A DNA stretch of 64,000 bases from Nipponacmea schrenckii (taxonomy: Eukaryota > Mollusca > Gastropoda > Lottiidae). Below are positions 10,360 through 23,014 of the stretch, piece by piece. How positions within the stretch are numbered: position 1 is the first letter of the stretch; each line of letters opens with the position of its first letter. The stretch is from contig JAUJPP010000005.1 in the NCBI GenBank assembly GCA_030562195.1, forward strand, positions 16,789,106 to 16,853,105, given 5' to 3'. The translations under genes and the position numbers were made by a program. The notes under the pieces are model-generated. The model was given only the letters and a program-made list of their open reading frames with translations. It was not told the DNA's origin and made no database searches.

Positions 10360-12103
10360 ATCTAGGTCAGAACATGGATACTTTTCCATAGACTTAACAT
10401 TGAAATACGTCATCAGGCCCCATCATCCGATCAAAATTTACAATGACTTCTGAAGCGCCCAGTACAATGGATAAATAATGACATTGTTCAGCTCACTATC
10501 ATGTTATATTTTGTTGCTTATATCGTGATAGATATAAATTTTATTTAAAAGCAATGTTTTGAAATTGTTTTAAAGAGAATGTGGCATTTTTTTTTTTTTT
10601 TTTTTTTAAATTATTTACGCGAAAACAAAACTTGAAATCAAAAATATGTTCTATGCCTACATCAGTTTATTTCCTATCTTCGACCAGTTGAAAAATCTAA
10701 AGGCATTATCTCGACCTATACAGAGATTGAACCAAGGAATTTCAGGTTAGTGATCAGAACGAATCAGTTGCCCGTTTTTTCCAAAATTAAAAATTAATGA
10801 TGACGTTAATGGTTGGCTGCAGAATTCATTTCTTGGCTGGAATCAACAGCAAGCGCCGCTAGAAATATCGCGAAGTACATGCTGTAAGATACATAAAAGT
10901 TTAAGTGGTTTAAATCTCCATCTCCCAAAGCTACTTTTTACTTTAACATGAAAAGTATAAATGACAAAAAAGAAAACATAAAATCAATCTGTGAATGATA
11001 TCACGAGAAGAAAATATGGAAAATGCTTCATGGATTAAATAAACTCCAGGGTTAGCGATTGCTATGACGAATATCAATGTCACTAGAATGTATTTACATG
11101 TGTCTCTTTAAAAGAAACAAAAAACCTGTCAAGCGAGGTCTATGAACTAAATTGTGCAACATTGTTGTACCACAGAAAATTGGGTCGTCAATAACAAAAC
11201 ATGGATCTTTGAAGGTTAATAGACATGTTCAGTTTATCATTAAATGTCATTAATTGTTCTCGATATCGTTATTACATTGGCATTTATTGCATTGGAAATA
11301 TTAAAGTAAAGTCACATACAAGGGATATTGGCCATGAACATATCAAAATTTTCGAAACGTGTTTTGAAACAAAATTCCAATAGATTTGTTTCAGAAATAT
11401 GGTTTAACTCATTTGTTTTGTAATTGGAACCAAAAAAAACAACGAATCTTATAGAATTTCAAATTCGAACCAAAAATGGTAGAACTAAAATATATGGGAA
11501 ACAAATAGGGTAAAAACTAACTAAATAATGTCAACTATTGCTTGTGGTTCAAACACCAATGAAGCAAACAAATATAAACATGACAAAAAAGGACGAAGAA
11601 AAAAGATCCAATTGACTGCAAATTGTTAAATAAATAAATGTAGAAATAACTTCAACAACAAATAACAAAAATCATCAACAATAGCAACAACCAACACAAT
11701 CAACAGTCACAATAACAAACAAATACAACAACAGGTAAAAAACCAACAACAGTCAAATAAAACCTTTATCAACTTGTTATATCTAAGTATACTAGTATTA
11801 CACAAGTCTGGTTTGTTAAATCTTTCCGTACAAAATGGTTTAATATCAATTTAAGTGAGTACGACTTATCCTCTGTATTATTACAACCTGCAAAAAAGAA
11901 ACAAAGTGTTTTTAATGTTAAGCTGACCTTATATTTTTTTTATTCATGTAGATGTATTTCTATTCTTCTTATTATTCATATCCATAACTATTTTTCTTCA
12001 CCTTGGTCTATCCTTCTTATATATCTTATCTTTATGTAAATAATAAAAACATGGAATTAATAATTACTCAAGACGTTATAAAAAGAAAGTTGATATATCC
12101 ATT

Positions 12104-13760
12104 CTCATACAGAAATAATGTATGGGGTCGAAAAAAAAATTCAATGAGCAACAGCTAATATCCTCAATTTGTATAACATTAATATAACTTTCAGGCTAAT
12201 TAAAATCAGACGAAAGTTTTATTTCCTTTTTTGCTAACTTTTAGTTTAATTTAGCCACATAGCCACATAGCCACATTGACCTTTTAAATTCTAAAATGTA
12301 ATGATTGTGAAACGGGTAAATATTAAAATAATAATTATAATAATTTCATAATTGTCTTTAACTACACTATTTATCTATCTATCTACAATTCTTCTTAATA
12401 AACTATTTATAACCACTATATTCTATAATTAATCTTCTAACACTAGTCTTCTTAACCCTCATTATCTATAACGGAACTATTCTTCTTAACCATAATCTAT
12501 AACCATTCTTCTTATTTTCTAATTATATTTTTTCTTCATTATGTATATTTATAACTATTCTTCTAACCATTTACCATTTCAACTTTATACATCCACAAAA
12601 CAGATGACCAAGATCATATGCCTGCCTAAAATACAAGACAGTAATACAAGACAGTCATATTAAGGTATTAAGATTACTGAGGTTAGGTTGTGTATGGAGC
12701 GTTATTCACAACACATGACATATAATACCGTTTTATATTTTCGGATATTAAATACATATAAGAGAGTACAAAAGTTCACAAACGTATACATTACTTCAAT
12801 TGTAATGTATGAAAAAACATGGAATATTATTTCCAATGCACACATTTCAACAATGCCTTCCCCAACTCACGTTTATTAATTTTCTGGGGATATGATTAAA
12901 AAATCTGCAAAAAAAAGCACAGCCTTCAGAATGCTCATACAGAAATAATGTATGGGGTCGAAAATAAAAATCCAATGAGCAACAGCTAATATCCTCAATT
13001 TGTATAACATTAATATAACTTTAAGGCTAATTAAAATCAGACGAAAGTTTTATTGCCTTTTTTGCTAACTTTTAGTTCAATTAAGCCACATAGCCACATA
13101 GCCACATTGACCTTTTAAATTCTAAAATGTAATGATTGTGAAACGGGTAAATATTAAAATAATACTTATAATAATTTCATAATTGTCTTTATCTACACTA
13201 TTTATCTATCTATCTACAATTCTTCTTAATAACTATTTATAACCACTATATTCTATAATTAATCTTCTAACACTAGTCTTCTTAACCCTCATTATCTATA
13301 ACGGAACTATTCTTCTTAACCATAATCTATAACCATTCTTCTCATTTTCTAATTATATTTTTTCTTCATTATGTATATTTATAACTATTCTTCTAACCAT
13401 TTACCATTTCAACTTTATACATCCACAAAACAGATGACCAAGATCATATACCTGCCTAAAATACAAGACAGTCCTATTAAGGTATTAAGATTACTGAGGT
13501 TAGGTTGTGTATGGAGCGTTATTCACAACACATGACATATAATACCGTTTTATATTTTCGGATATAAAATACATTTAAGAGAGTTCAAAAGTTCACAAAC
13601 GTATACATTACTTCAATTATAATGTATGAAAAAACATGGAATACTAATTCCAATGCACACATTTCAACAATGCCTTCCCCAATTCACATTTATTAATATT
13701 CTGGGGATATGATTAAAAAATCTGCAAAACATACACAGCCTTCATAATGCCTTCGAAGGT
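12104..13760. repeat. Tandem duplication of an 830-bp segment (two copies)
   Basis: CTCATACAGAAATAATGTAT occurs at 12104 and at 12934, and the two following ~830-bp segments align throughout with scattered substitutions and small indels (for example an 'aagacagtaatac' stretch present only in copy 1 near 12641). Both copies contain the triplet repeat 'agccacat' and the ATCT microsatellite. No convincing coding sequence; a 63-codon frame in copy 1 is broken in copy 2. From 13761 to 15480 there is no recognisable gene. Confidence 0.88.
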
Positions 13761-15481
13761 CCTAAATTGTAGGATCTAAAACCATTTATTATCAACAATA
13801 AACGTACTTACATTAACTTCCAAAATTAGAAACGTTTTTAAAAATATAGCTGGAACATTTGCATAATACTGCTGCATATCAATTGAACTCCTAATGTCCA
13901 TTATCTCCCCACTCACTCCAAGTCGAAACTAAAAACACAATTGTTTGATCGTTACGATTAGAAATTTTGTATATACATGTATATTATATAATGTATATTA
14001 TGTGGAAGAAAGTTTTGTCAGCGCTTTCAGCACTCTCTATTTAGAGTAGATTTTTTCAGCGCTTCATAAGTACAAATTATCATTAAAGATGGGTTGCAAC
14101 ATTAATTAGAGCCAAAGTAAGCTTACTACATGTAATTAATTAATTGGGGTTTCTAATGAATAATCCATGTATTCTCAAGTTCAAAAGACCTATGTGGACG
14201 TAGAAATGCTTGTGGAATCCATTTGACTCTGATCTGCTTTGAAACGCTAAATTTAGACTCCATGTTTGTTCACGTGACCAAATGACGTCATATGAATGAA
14301 GGCGTCTAAAAAATGATTTTGTATTTTTATTATTAGTGAGTTAAAACTTATTTAAATTAATTCATAATGTTTTTACAAAATGATATTTAAACGTTTTATT
14401 GCCTTTTGCTAGAGATAATAAATGGAATACCAAAATGCCATTGTTGTTGTGGAAAATATTAAGGAATGTGGGCAATAACAACAGCGTCCGGTTATGTACC
14501 GAATTGACAGACTGGATATCAAAAAAAAAAAGATCAACGACATTTCAACGACATTTGAGACTTGACGTACATACCTATGTTAGTACCAAACCGTGGGAAT
14601 TCCGGTCATAATTAGCCTAATTACGAGTTAATTAATGACATGTGGGACCATCTGGTATTTTTCCCAGTCATTAGAACACCTCTACTTTCTATTGATATAA
14701 GTATTACCGGTCCAATCATGGTATATTATATATATATATATGAAAATTATAGGGAAGGTAACTTTAATCTAAAACTACTCTCCTGTCATTTAACGTTTCG
14801 GCTATGATCACATTTTTCACGTCCTTCTATTAAATATCCAAAGTTAACTTTTTGATTCTAAATTTGAGATACTTAATAGAGGGACGAGAAAAATTTGATC
14901 ATAGACTACATGGTTTTTTAGACTCAGTGCTTCCCTGTGCCTCCCCCAAAGTGGATCCTGAGAACATTTTTACTGCGAAAGTGCCAAAAATTCCTGATTT
15001 TACAGAAACGCCCAAAATGGAAAGGATATGTAATTACGGTTTGTGACGTTGGATAGCAAAGGTTACAGTGTGCGAAACTTTCATCTTGCTGCTACTACGG
15101 GCTTGACCGTGGAAATTTCAAAGTTGGAATTTTTTAAAACAATAAAAATTGACTATGTACCACAGGTAGCTACATATGATCTGAATTGATCTCCGAGCTG
15201 ATCCAGAGATACATCAGGTTTGGAAATGAAGTAAAGTACTAATATACGAGAAATGGATGATTTTTTCTTATCTCCCACGTAACTTTGTCTTTTCCATTAC
15301 ATTCAATACGCATGCCCTGCAAAAACAGTATATCAAGTAGTTCACTAGTTCACAAATGGAGAACATTTCAATGGAGAGTGATCTGTAGTCCAAAATTTTC
15401 TAGATTTCAAATGGGCTTAAAGGGGACAATTTTATTTAGCCCAAAGCTATAACGTCAATATCGCTAATATCAACCATTGAA

Positions 15482-15880
15482 ATGAATAAGGCGAATAAAT
15501 ATATGAATGAAATGTAGATGAATATGAATGATTGGATAAAATTAGTAAATGAATGAATGAATCACAATAAAAAATAATGAATGAATAGATAAATGATTAA
15601 ATGAATGCACGAGAACAGTAAGTAGGTTTCGGATTAAGACCTATGCTTGACCTATGTCTTTATAAACGAAATCGAAAACATTAGTAACACTAAACTCAAT
15701 AGAAGCTGCCGACAATTCTGAAAATCCCAGAAAGAATGATTGAAGAAATGAATTAGTAACTAAACGAGTGGATTAACAATTGTTTACAAAAATCAACACG
15801 AAAAGGTACAGAAAGTTTCGGGCTATGACATTGTGAATTTGGAAATAAAACTGAACTTGCTATATCTTTGAAAATCCAAG
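15482..15880. repeat. Dispersed repeat with GAATGAAT tracts
   Basis: Contains GAATGAATG-type microsatellite, 'ttcggattaagac', 'gaagctgcc', 'gttacaaaaat' type motifs and CAGAAAGTTTCGGGCTATGA. The same order of motifs recurs at 27225-27485, and the last part at 17160-17330. No coding capacity seen; class unknown. Confidence 0.6.
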
Positions 15881-16666
15881 ACGAGACAGAAGTCGAAAAA
15901 TTGGTTTAAAAATGTTGTATCTGACCTTTCAATAAACTGTTATTAACATAGAACAGAATTCTGTACTAAAATGCACATCACCTACAACTTCCATCCTTAA
16001 AATCTAGCACGTGGAGAATCACTCAATGGAATTCACATGTTGTCAAAGGGAGATCATTTTGATACTATAGTGGTCCGAAAAAAAACAAATAAACCGTAAT
16101 AATCTGTATTAAGAATACTCCGAAGTTAAAAACTTTTTTAAAGGCTTATCAGGCTATCTTCCCAAACTTAAGAAGCTAATAACTCATAATTTTGTTTTTA
16201 TCATTTAATCAATTTGGAATCGATGTATAAGAGCGCTTGAGTTTTAATTTAAATTACATCCTTAGATTTTAGTTCGGCTACTCGGATTATCTGCCCTGAC
16301 GAAGACACATTGTAGTACTGCTTTGCTTATAGTAATACAAACAAGTGGTTGCTTAGCAAAATATTCATTACGAAGGAATGAAGTGTCTAAGACATAATTT
16401 TTCCAAAAGTTCTAAAAGAAGAACCATAAAAACCTTTTCTTTGAAATAACCATTGGAACCTAAGAAATGTATTTTAAACAATTAAAATGAGTAAAGGTAA
16501 ATAACTTCCGAGTAAACATGATATCTAAATAGCTAAAATATCTGATAGCTAAAATGATATCTGCTATGTTCTGAATCGACAAAGTCGCATGTTCATCATG
16601 TTCTGGCCAATCGACTACATGTCTAAATTATAACCCCTACCGCAAGTTTTGTTTTTAAACATGCGG

Positions 16667-16796
16667 ATAAGGAGAGGATCGGAGCCGGCAGTTGATTGAT
16701 TAGCAGAACTACTCCAGAGATCTAAAAATCGAAAGAGCACATGGTCAGGTTAGTTCTGCTAACCAATCAACTGCCGGCGTCGATCCTCTCCTTATT
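16667..16796. repeat. Long hairpin: 44-bp inverted repeat with ~41-bp loop
   Basis: The left arm 16667-16710 (ATAAGGAGAGGATCGGAGCC ... TTAGCAGAACT) pairs with the right arm 16752-16796 (AGTTCTGCTAACCAATCAAC ... CTCCTTATT). Only a few mismatches are visible. The flanks extend the symmetry weakly (GTTTTTAAAC against GTTTTTAAT). It could be a small MITE without clear target duplication or a structured RNA; no frame supports coding. The rest of 15881-17159 shows nothing else. Confidence 0.75.
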
Positions 16797-17159
16797 TAAA
16801 CTGTTTTTAATCTGTCAGGACCTTTAGCTTGGCGTATCTTTATTATTTATATTTTCATTGAATTTCTAAACAGTGCTTAAACTTGCAATTCTTTGATTTT
16901 CGGTAAAAGTGCCCACATTCCTAGACTTCAAAATGTAACTGTGGCGTTCGGAAGCCAGGAAATCTGTCCAAAAACACAAAAGGCTGAATACAAAGCCTGC
17001 ATGATAATCACAATTTTTATATAATCACAATTTTATACCTTTCAAGCAAAAGGATACTATAATATTGAAATCAATGTAACTGATTGTCAATACCTGTTTC
17101 AGATATATAATCTTCAACCGGACAGTAAGTTGAGGAAAATTTCAAATATCATTGTATAC

Positions 17160-17330
17160 TTATGAATGAATAAATGAATGAAAGGAGTACTAATGAATGA
17201 ATAAATGAATGAGGGAAATCAGTAAGTTGACTAAAATAAACCCGAGAGGGGTTCATATTATAGTTTCGGGCTATGATTTTGTAAAATTGAAATATAACTG
17301 AAATATGTCATTCAAAATACGATCAATGCA
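17160..17330. repeat. Dispersed GAATGAAT / TTTCGGGCTATGA repeat, partial copy
   Basis: Shares GAATGAATAAATGAATG, AGTTTCGGGCTATGATTTTG and 'attgaaatataactgaa' with 15482-15880 and 27225-27485. Partial copy, no coding. Confidence 0.5.
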
Positions 17331-17474
17331 GTCAAATTAAATTATAGACCTAACTTTCGGTCGTATTTTATAGGTTTAGTTTCGAATGTTTTATTAGCTA
17401 TTGGCTTTGTACGTAACCACTACAGTTAGGTCTAAAACTGCCCTTCAATACGGACTGTTCGACCTAACTCAGGT

Positions 17475-17998
17475 AGGCAGCATGCTCAAACCAACCTGTG
17501 AATCCGTCGTCAAGTCGCCAATACGTCGTAGATATTTTGTAATGTTGTTTGTAATATGTCAATTTAATGACGTAGCCAGTTCCATTACATTCATTTTATG
17601 GAAGGGTTTTAAACAAGATGATCTGCTAATTTGTGTAATGCAATGTTGAAATGTTCAGAATGTAAAAAATACTTATTATGATACCGTCAACTTGGTCATA
17701 TTGCGTAAGTGAATTGTATTAAAATAAATGTCTATTGTCATTTGCCAACTTATTACACGTTTACATATCAGTTTGTTATTATCATTTTCGACGTATCATT
17801 TTCGAAATATCTTTATGGTATTATCATTTTCGACATATCATTTTCGGAATATCTTTTTGGTATTATCATTTTCGACATATCATTTGCGAAATATCATTTT
17901 CAACATTTCTCAAATTCAATATGCAAATGAGGTCAAAAGGCGTGGCTTCAAGAAAAAATGTTTTCACACACAGTATCACCTCCCAAGGAAAGATAACT
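17475..17998 (+). repeat. Left arm of a ~0.5-kb inverted repeat
   Basis: The arm starts GGCAGCATGCTC and ends AAAGATAACT; its reverse complement is at 21081-21658. It contains a ~42-bp tandem motif built of ATCATTTTCGACATATCATT and TTCGAAATATCTTT. The arms surround about 3.1 kb holding a SINE and a direct-repeat element. The three overlapping short frames at 17709-18051 come from this simple motif and are not accepted as genes. Confidence 0.75.
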
Positions 17999-18307
17999 AC
18001 TGTAGGTTAAACAGACTGATATATTTTAACAACCACGTAACATGTTTATGATAATGTTTGTTTAAATAACAACAATACCATTTTGTTTTTATATTAAGTA
18101 ATTGACTCTGTTTCCGAATAGGCCAAATAACACGAATGTGGTGAGACGGGGGTTTTGCTGGATTCACGATTTGAAAATGTCCGTGGCCTATGAAGAACTG
18201 CTCTTGGAAGTTCATGGCAGAATTACCAATTAAGCCACAAGACTAGAGTGCAAACAATCACTTACAACTGATGCAAAATTCAAAATTGAATGTATGTCCG
18301 GAATATT

Positions 18308-18667
18308 AGGAGTCCTAAGCGAAGAAATGAAATGAATGGAGTTTTACGTCCTACTTTTTGTGCCTTATGGACTAATGAAGACGGGCAACGCCATGCAGTG
18401 TGCTATGAGCGAAATTTTGCCATGACAGCGGCATAAGTCTGCTCTTTTTCGATTTTTCCAACTGTCGAGGGATCTTCCACGTGCACAGCCTGTAGCGTAC
18501 GGGGCCTCGGTTTATTGTCCCGAACGACTAGACGCTTTTCTATTACAGCCCCTCCGACATGCATCACTGACAAGGGGAATCCGGGCTGAAAAATCCGAAG
18601 ATTAATTTCGACCCTTGCCGGGATTGAACCCGGGACCTGTAGGTTATCTAACCCACTAGCGTTGTTG
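18308..18667 (-). mobile_element. tRNA-derived SINE, about 360 bp
   Basis: On the minus strand the element starts near an A-box-like TAGTGGGTTAG, followed about 30 bp later by GGTTCAATCCC, a perfect B box. These are the internal RNA polymerase III promoter of a tRNA. A tRNA-unrelated body follows, ending GGACGTAAAACTCCATTCAT and an ATTTC-rich tail. A 65-bp fragment of the same 3' end is inserted at 55156-55220, which confirms that the family is mobile and defines its 3' terminus. The acceptor-stem half needed for a functional tRNA is missing, so this is not a tRNA gene. Confidence 0.8.
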
Positions 18668-19277
18668 GAAGTTCAGGGCATAGGTGATTGTCTGCAGGGC
18701 GTACTGGATAGTTTGTACAGTCTATGATCGAGTTGTATTTCTCTCTCGAAACTCGTAGAATAGAGACACACAGATCAAAAAGTAACTGTAGATTTATTTA
18801 ATCCAATAATGAATTTACAACGAAACCACATTAATCCAAATATAATCACAATATATTAAGCACAAGGTATAATACACAAATTGTACATACAGTAAGTAAG
18901 CACTTTAACTGAATCCCCCCTCCCCCCCCTCCCCGAGGCCTTAGCTATGCCTTGCCTATTTATATAAAACTGATACTTCTAGAACAATCAAGAAGCCACT
19001 GTAACAATCCAGAAGTGATACATTGTTGCACACTGTTTTCACAGGTCATATTGCATCATAATCTTAGTTGTAACTTCTGGAAAGAATAATTTCTAAAGTT
19101 CTAGAATAATCTGGGTCAATACCATAACAGAATGGGACACAAAGATTTTTTATCAACCTCAACAACAGAAGGTTATACAGTCCGATCTAGGATATTAATT
19201 CCAGCAGAGCAATTAGAATAATCTTATTTCCTCTGGCTTTAAAGTGAAAGATTTATTTGCCGTGAGTCACAGTAACT

Positions 19278-21056
19278 GGACTTAGTCCGCTAATTCATTT
19301 GCCATCTATTTCCATGTTAAATCACAAAATTCAACCTTCTAGAACTTTTTCCAGAAATCTCGTTGAAAACTTTCTTATATGCCACATGAAAGCCAGGCCA
19401 ATACTTGGTTTCTGTACAAAAATCCAATATGGCATGACCATGAAAATTTTGAACTAAACAAAATGAAAGTAAACCACTACATTTTATCAACATCCGCTTG
19501 ACTGTCACTTATTTTAGAAATAACCTTCCAGCAATTAAATTTCTCATTATCTCAGAAATCCTGAAAGAAAATGCAATTTCAGACATCAAATTTCAAATCT
19601 AGACCAAAAATTAGTCCAAAATGGGCATGCAAACACCCCCAAAGGAAGGGAGAAAGAGGATTTCTAAAAATAGAACGGACTCAATTCGTATACAATCATT
19701 AGCATAAAATGTTTTAGTGGTCCGAGTCCTATATAGGGGGGCAATTTTTGTTTATTGTCTTAACTTGTTTTACAACATCTCAGGATGAACCTGTCCAAAA
19801 ATTATGCAAATAAACCCCAAAGTATGCAAATGACAGCGTTTTTACTGATGCACCTCTACCTCTATTAAGCCCTCTATAAGATATCATTGATGGCGCGTCT
19901 TACACTAAATCAATCATAACTTTCTTATTTCTCTAAATAAATGAAATTTGTAAAGACTAATAAGTATTTTAACATAATTCCAGCCTACAAACCCCAAAAA
20001 GGCAGAAAAAATGGCAATATTTGTTACCTAGTTGGCCATTCAATGTCTCTACACTCATTCTGACTGTTCCTGCTGAAATCTTCATAATTATCATAAATTT
20101 GAGTTTGAAATTGCCCCAGAGATAATTCAGGCTGTTTTTACTGTCCAAAAAGCATTCTACATTCTCCTGATTCCAGGAAAAATGCACACCATACATTGAA
20201 GTGGACTTTCAGGGCAGCTATAGAAACTGTATTCTTGAGGTCTGAAAAATACATAAAAAAAAACCAAATTTAAATGGTTGAAATAAGGAATATCTGCATT
20301 AGGAATTTTATTAGGACTCCATAGCCTCTTCAAAATGGCTTGTTTTACTAGATATTTAAAGTAGAAAGTGCAAAAAGGGAAAAAAAAAGAATTTTTGAAA
20401 ACTCAATACAATGCACTATGACAGGCCTATTGGCCATAGGCCCCAAAATGCCGATTTCCAATATATGACCCTAAAATTCTAAATTTTCACAAAAATTGAG
20501 AGATACCAACCTTTTTTGTAGTTTCCATTCATAAAAAGGCCAAAATTATCAAAAAGCAGGTTTGTTTTTGAGTATCAGCTCCAATATTCAGGACTTAGTC
20601 CGCTAATTCATTTGCCATCTATTTCCATGTTAAATCACAAAATTCAACCTTCTAGAACTTTTTCCAGAAATCTCGTTGAAAACTTTCTTATATGCCACAT
20701 GAAAGCCAGGCCAATACTTGGTTTCTGTACAAAATCCAATATGGCATGACCATGAAAATTTTGAACTAAACAAAATGAAAGTAAACCACTACATTTTATC
20801 AACATCCGCTTGACTGTCACTGCACACAAAACCACTATTTTTAGAAATAACCTTCCAGCAATTAAATTTCTCATTATCTCAGAAATTCTGAAAGAAAATG
20901 CAATTTCAGACATCAAATTTCAAATCTAGACCAAAAATTAGTCCAAAATGGGCATGCAAACACCCCCAAAGGAAGGGAGAAAGAGGATTTCTAAAAATAG
21001 AACGGACTCAATTCGTATACAATCATTAGCATAAAATGTTTTAGTGGTCCGAGTCC
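19278..21056. mobile_element. Element with long direct terminal repeats (TRIM-like or MITE composite)
   Basis: Two direct repeats, 19278-19729 and 20591-21056, differ by a ~15-bp indel and a few bases. Each begins GGACTTAGTCCGCTAA and ends TTTTAGTGGTCCGAGTCC, so each has imperfect ~18-bp inverted ends. Between them is about 860 bp without coding potential. AACT lies immediately outside both outer ends (19274-19277 and 21057-21060), as expected of a 4-bp target duplication of the whole unit. The terminal-repeat ends are not the TG...CA of ordinary LTRs. Either it is a non-autonomous LTR-like element with unusual ends or two MITE copies trapped with intervening DNA. The 63- and 90-codon minus frames inside are duplicated shadows. 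Confidence 0.6.
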
Positions 21057-21080
21057 AACTAACAAAAATCGCGCCTTCCG

Positions 21081-21658
21081 AGTTATCTTTCCTTAGGAGG
21101 CATTATTGTGTGTGAAAACATTTTTCTGGAAGCCACGCCCTTTGACCTCATTTGCATATTGACCTTTGAGAAATGTTGAAAAAGATATTTCGAAAATGAT
21201 ATGTCGAAAATGATAATACTAAAAAGATATTTCGAAAATGATATGTCGAAAATAATAATACCAAAATGATATGTCGAAAATGATATGTCGAAAATGATAA
21301 TAAGAAACTGATAATAATGTAAACGTGTAATAAGTGAGGAAATGAAAAAAGATGTTTGTTTTAATACAATTCACTTACGCAATATGACGAAGGTGACGGT
21401 ATCATAATAAGTATTTTTAACATTCTGAACATTTAAACATTGCATTACACAAACTAGCAGATCATCTTGTTTAGACCCAAAAACCCTTTCATATCATTTT
21501 CCAGTAGTTGTGGCTGTGTTTATCCACTTTCCTCATCATCAGGATCACGTTGAAAAAGGCGATATTTCACGGGTGTGTTTCCAGTCTTCGTTTATCGTTT
21601 TGTCTACGGCGTATTGGCTACTAGAAACGGATTCACAGGTGGGTTGGAGCATGCTGCC
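21081..21658 (-). repeat. Right arm of the ~0.5-kb inverted repeat
   Basis: Reverse complement of 17475-17998 with indels and an extra ~80 bp near 21500-21580. Matching landmarks: GCATGCTGCC, ACGGATTCACAGGTGGGTTG, GTAAACGTGTAATAAGT and AGTTATCTTTCC. The outer ends have no clear target duplication. From 21659 to 22750 I see no gene; there is a T/G homopolymer run near 21849-21872 and GAATGGATGAATAA repeats. Confidence 0.7.
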
Positions 21659-23014
21659 TCATAATGGACATATAATATCAAGGTCTGGAATATTTCTTCA
21701 GAGGAAAGACATTTGCTGAGCGACATGGTTGAAATTGAAAAAGCATGGAAGAAAGGGGAAAGGGTTTTATTCTTGCTTGTTCAAACAACAGCTAATTCTA
21801 TAATAAAAACTGGGTCGAAATAGTTAAAAAAAAGTTGAAAATTTACCAAATTTTTTTTTTGGGGGGGGGGGGCTGTCACTCTGCAACCAATAAATATACA
21901 TCATTCTGGTTTACTGTGCCATGTAGATCCATTATTCAGCTATCCACCCGGTAAATGACAACTCTCTGACACCTTTGGTTTGTCCACAGTGATGATTTCA
22001 CAAAGGACTGAAAAAGCCGAAAACACTCCAAAAACGGAAATATTTTCATCTCACGAAACTAAGTAATCTTGAAAAAATATTTTTTCCATTCATTTAGCGT
22101 TTTTTTAATATCAATTGCATTTTTATAGTTAATTTACTACGTTTTTTTTCCATTTATCGGATTATCTAAGAATTATGTTACGTTATTTGGCAGCAGGTTT
22201 AGCATTACACTGAAAAGGAAAAACGTCATGGATGCAAAATGTACCATTTTAATACTATAGGCCCTACCCTAAGCCATATTTTGTTGAAGTATGTTAGAAG
22301 ATTATAAAATGAAATCAATCAATAATTTTTAGACCAGGGCTTTAATCAGATTTATCTGGCTTATCTTTCACAAATAAAAAAGAAATATCATTCAATTTAC
22401 AGATATCATTAACTTCATTCAAAATAAACTTGAACTTTAACTCCCTTTTAGTTCTAAACGTTCCCTACGATAGGTCTACAACAACACCCATAATGGAACC
22501 ACACGAAACGCCAACTTTCTTGACAGAGCAAATTAATCGAGACGAGAAGTCACAAAGTGAATAGTCCATATCATAAAAAGACTTGACTAGAATTGAAAAT
22601 AGCACTGCGTTCAAGTAATTCAAATATCCGATCGAATGGATGAATAAATTTATTTTAATAATTGAACAAAACCCTGAATGGATGACTTGATAATTAAAAT
22701 GAATTAGGTGAATAAATAAACGAAATAATGTATTCTTTAAATGCATGAGTGGATAATAATAATAATAATCTTTATTCATAACTTCAAATGTGAAGCAAAA
22801 TGAACATTTACAAAATGAAAAGGCATAATTTATGTAATTAGCAAGGTTTGTTAAATATATTAATAAATTTTTTACAATTTTTCAATATAACATTAACAAA
22901 TTTACATAAGTTGATTAATTTTTGTCCCTTTGAATTAAGCAATTCATACAATTTAATTGTTGAGGGATATATATAACTGTATTTAGGAAGTAATAATTTC
23001 CTAGATGATGTAAA

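Noticed and set aside
14399..14611. 70-codon plus frame and a 64-codon frame at 14852-15046
   Set aside because: No recognisable domain, no splice or promoter support, in repeat-poor but gene-free DNA.
17709..18051. Three overlapping plus frames
   Set aside because: Produced by the TTCGACATATCATT tandem motif of the inverted-repeat arm.
18600..18667. tRNA gene on the minus strand (A and B boxes)
   Set aside because: The acceptor stem does not close and the body continues into a SINE, with a second truncated copy at 55156; it is a SINE head.
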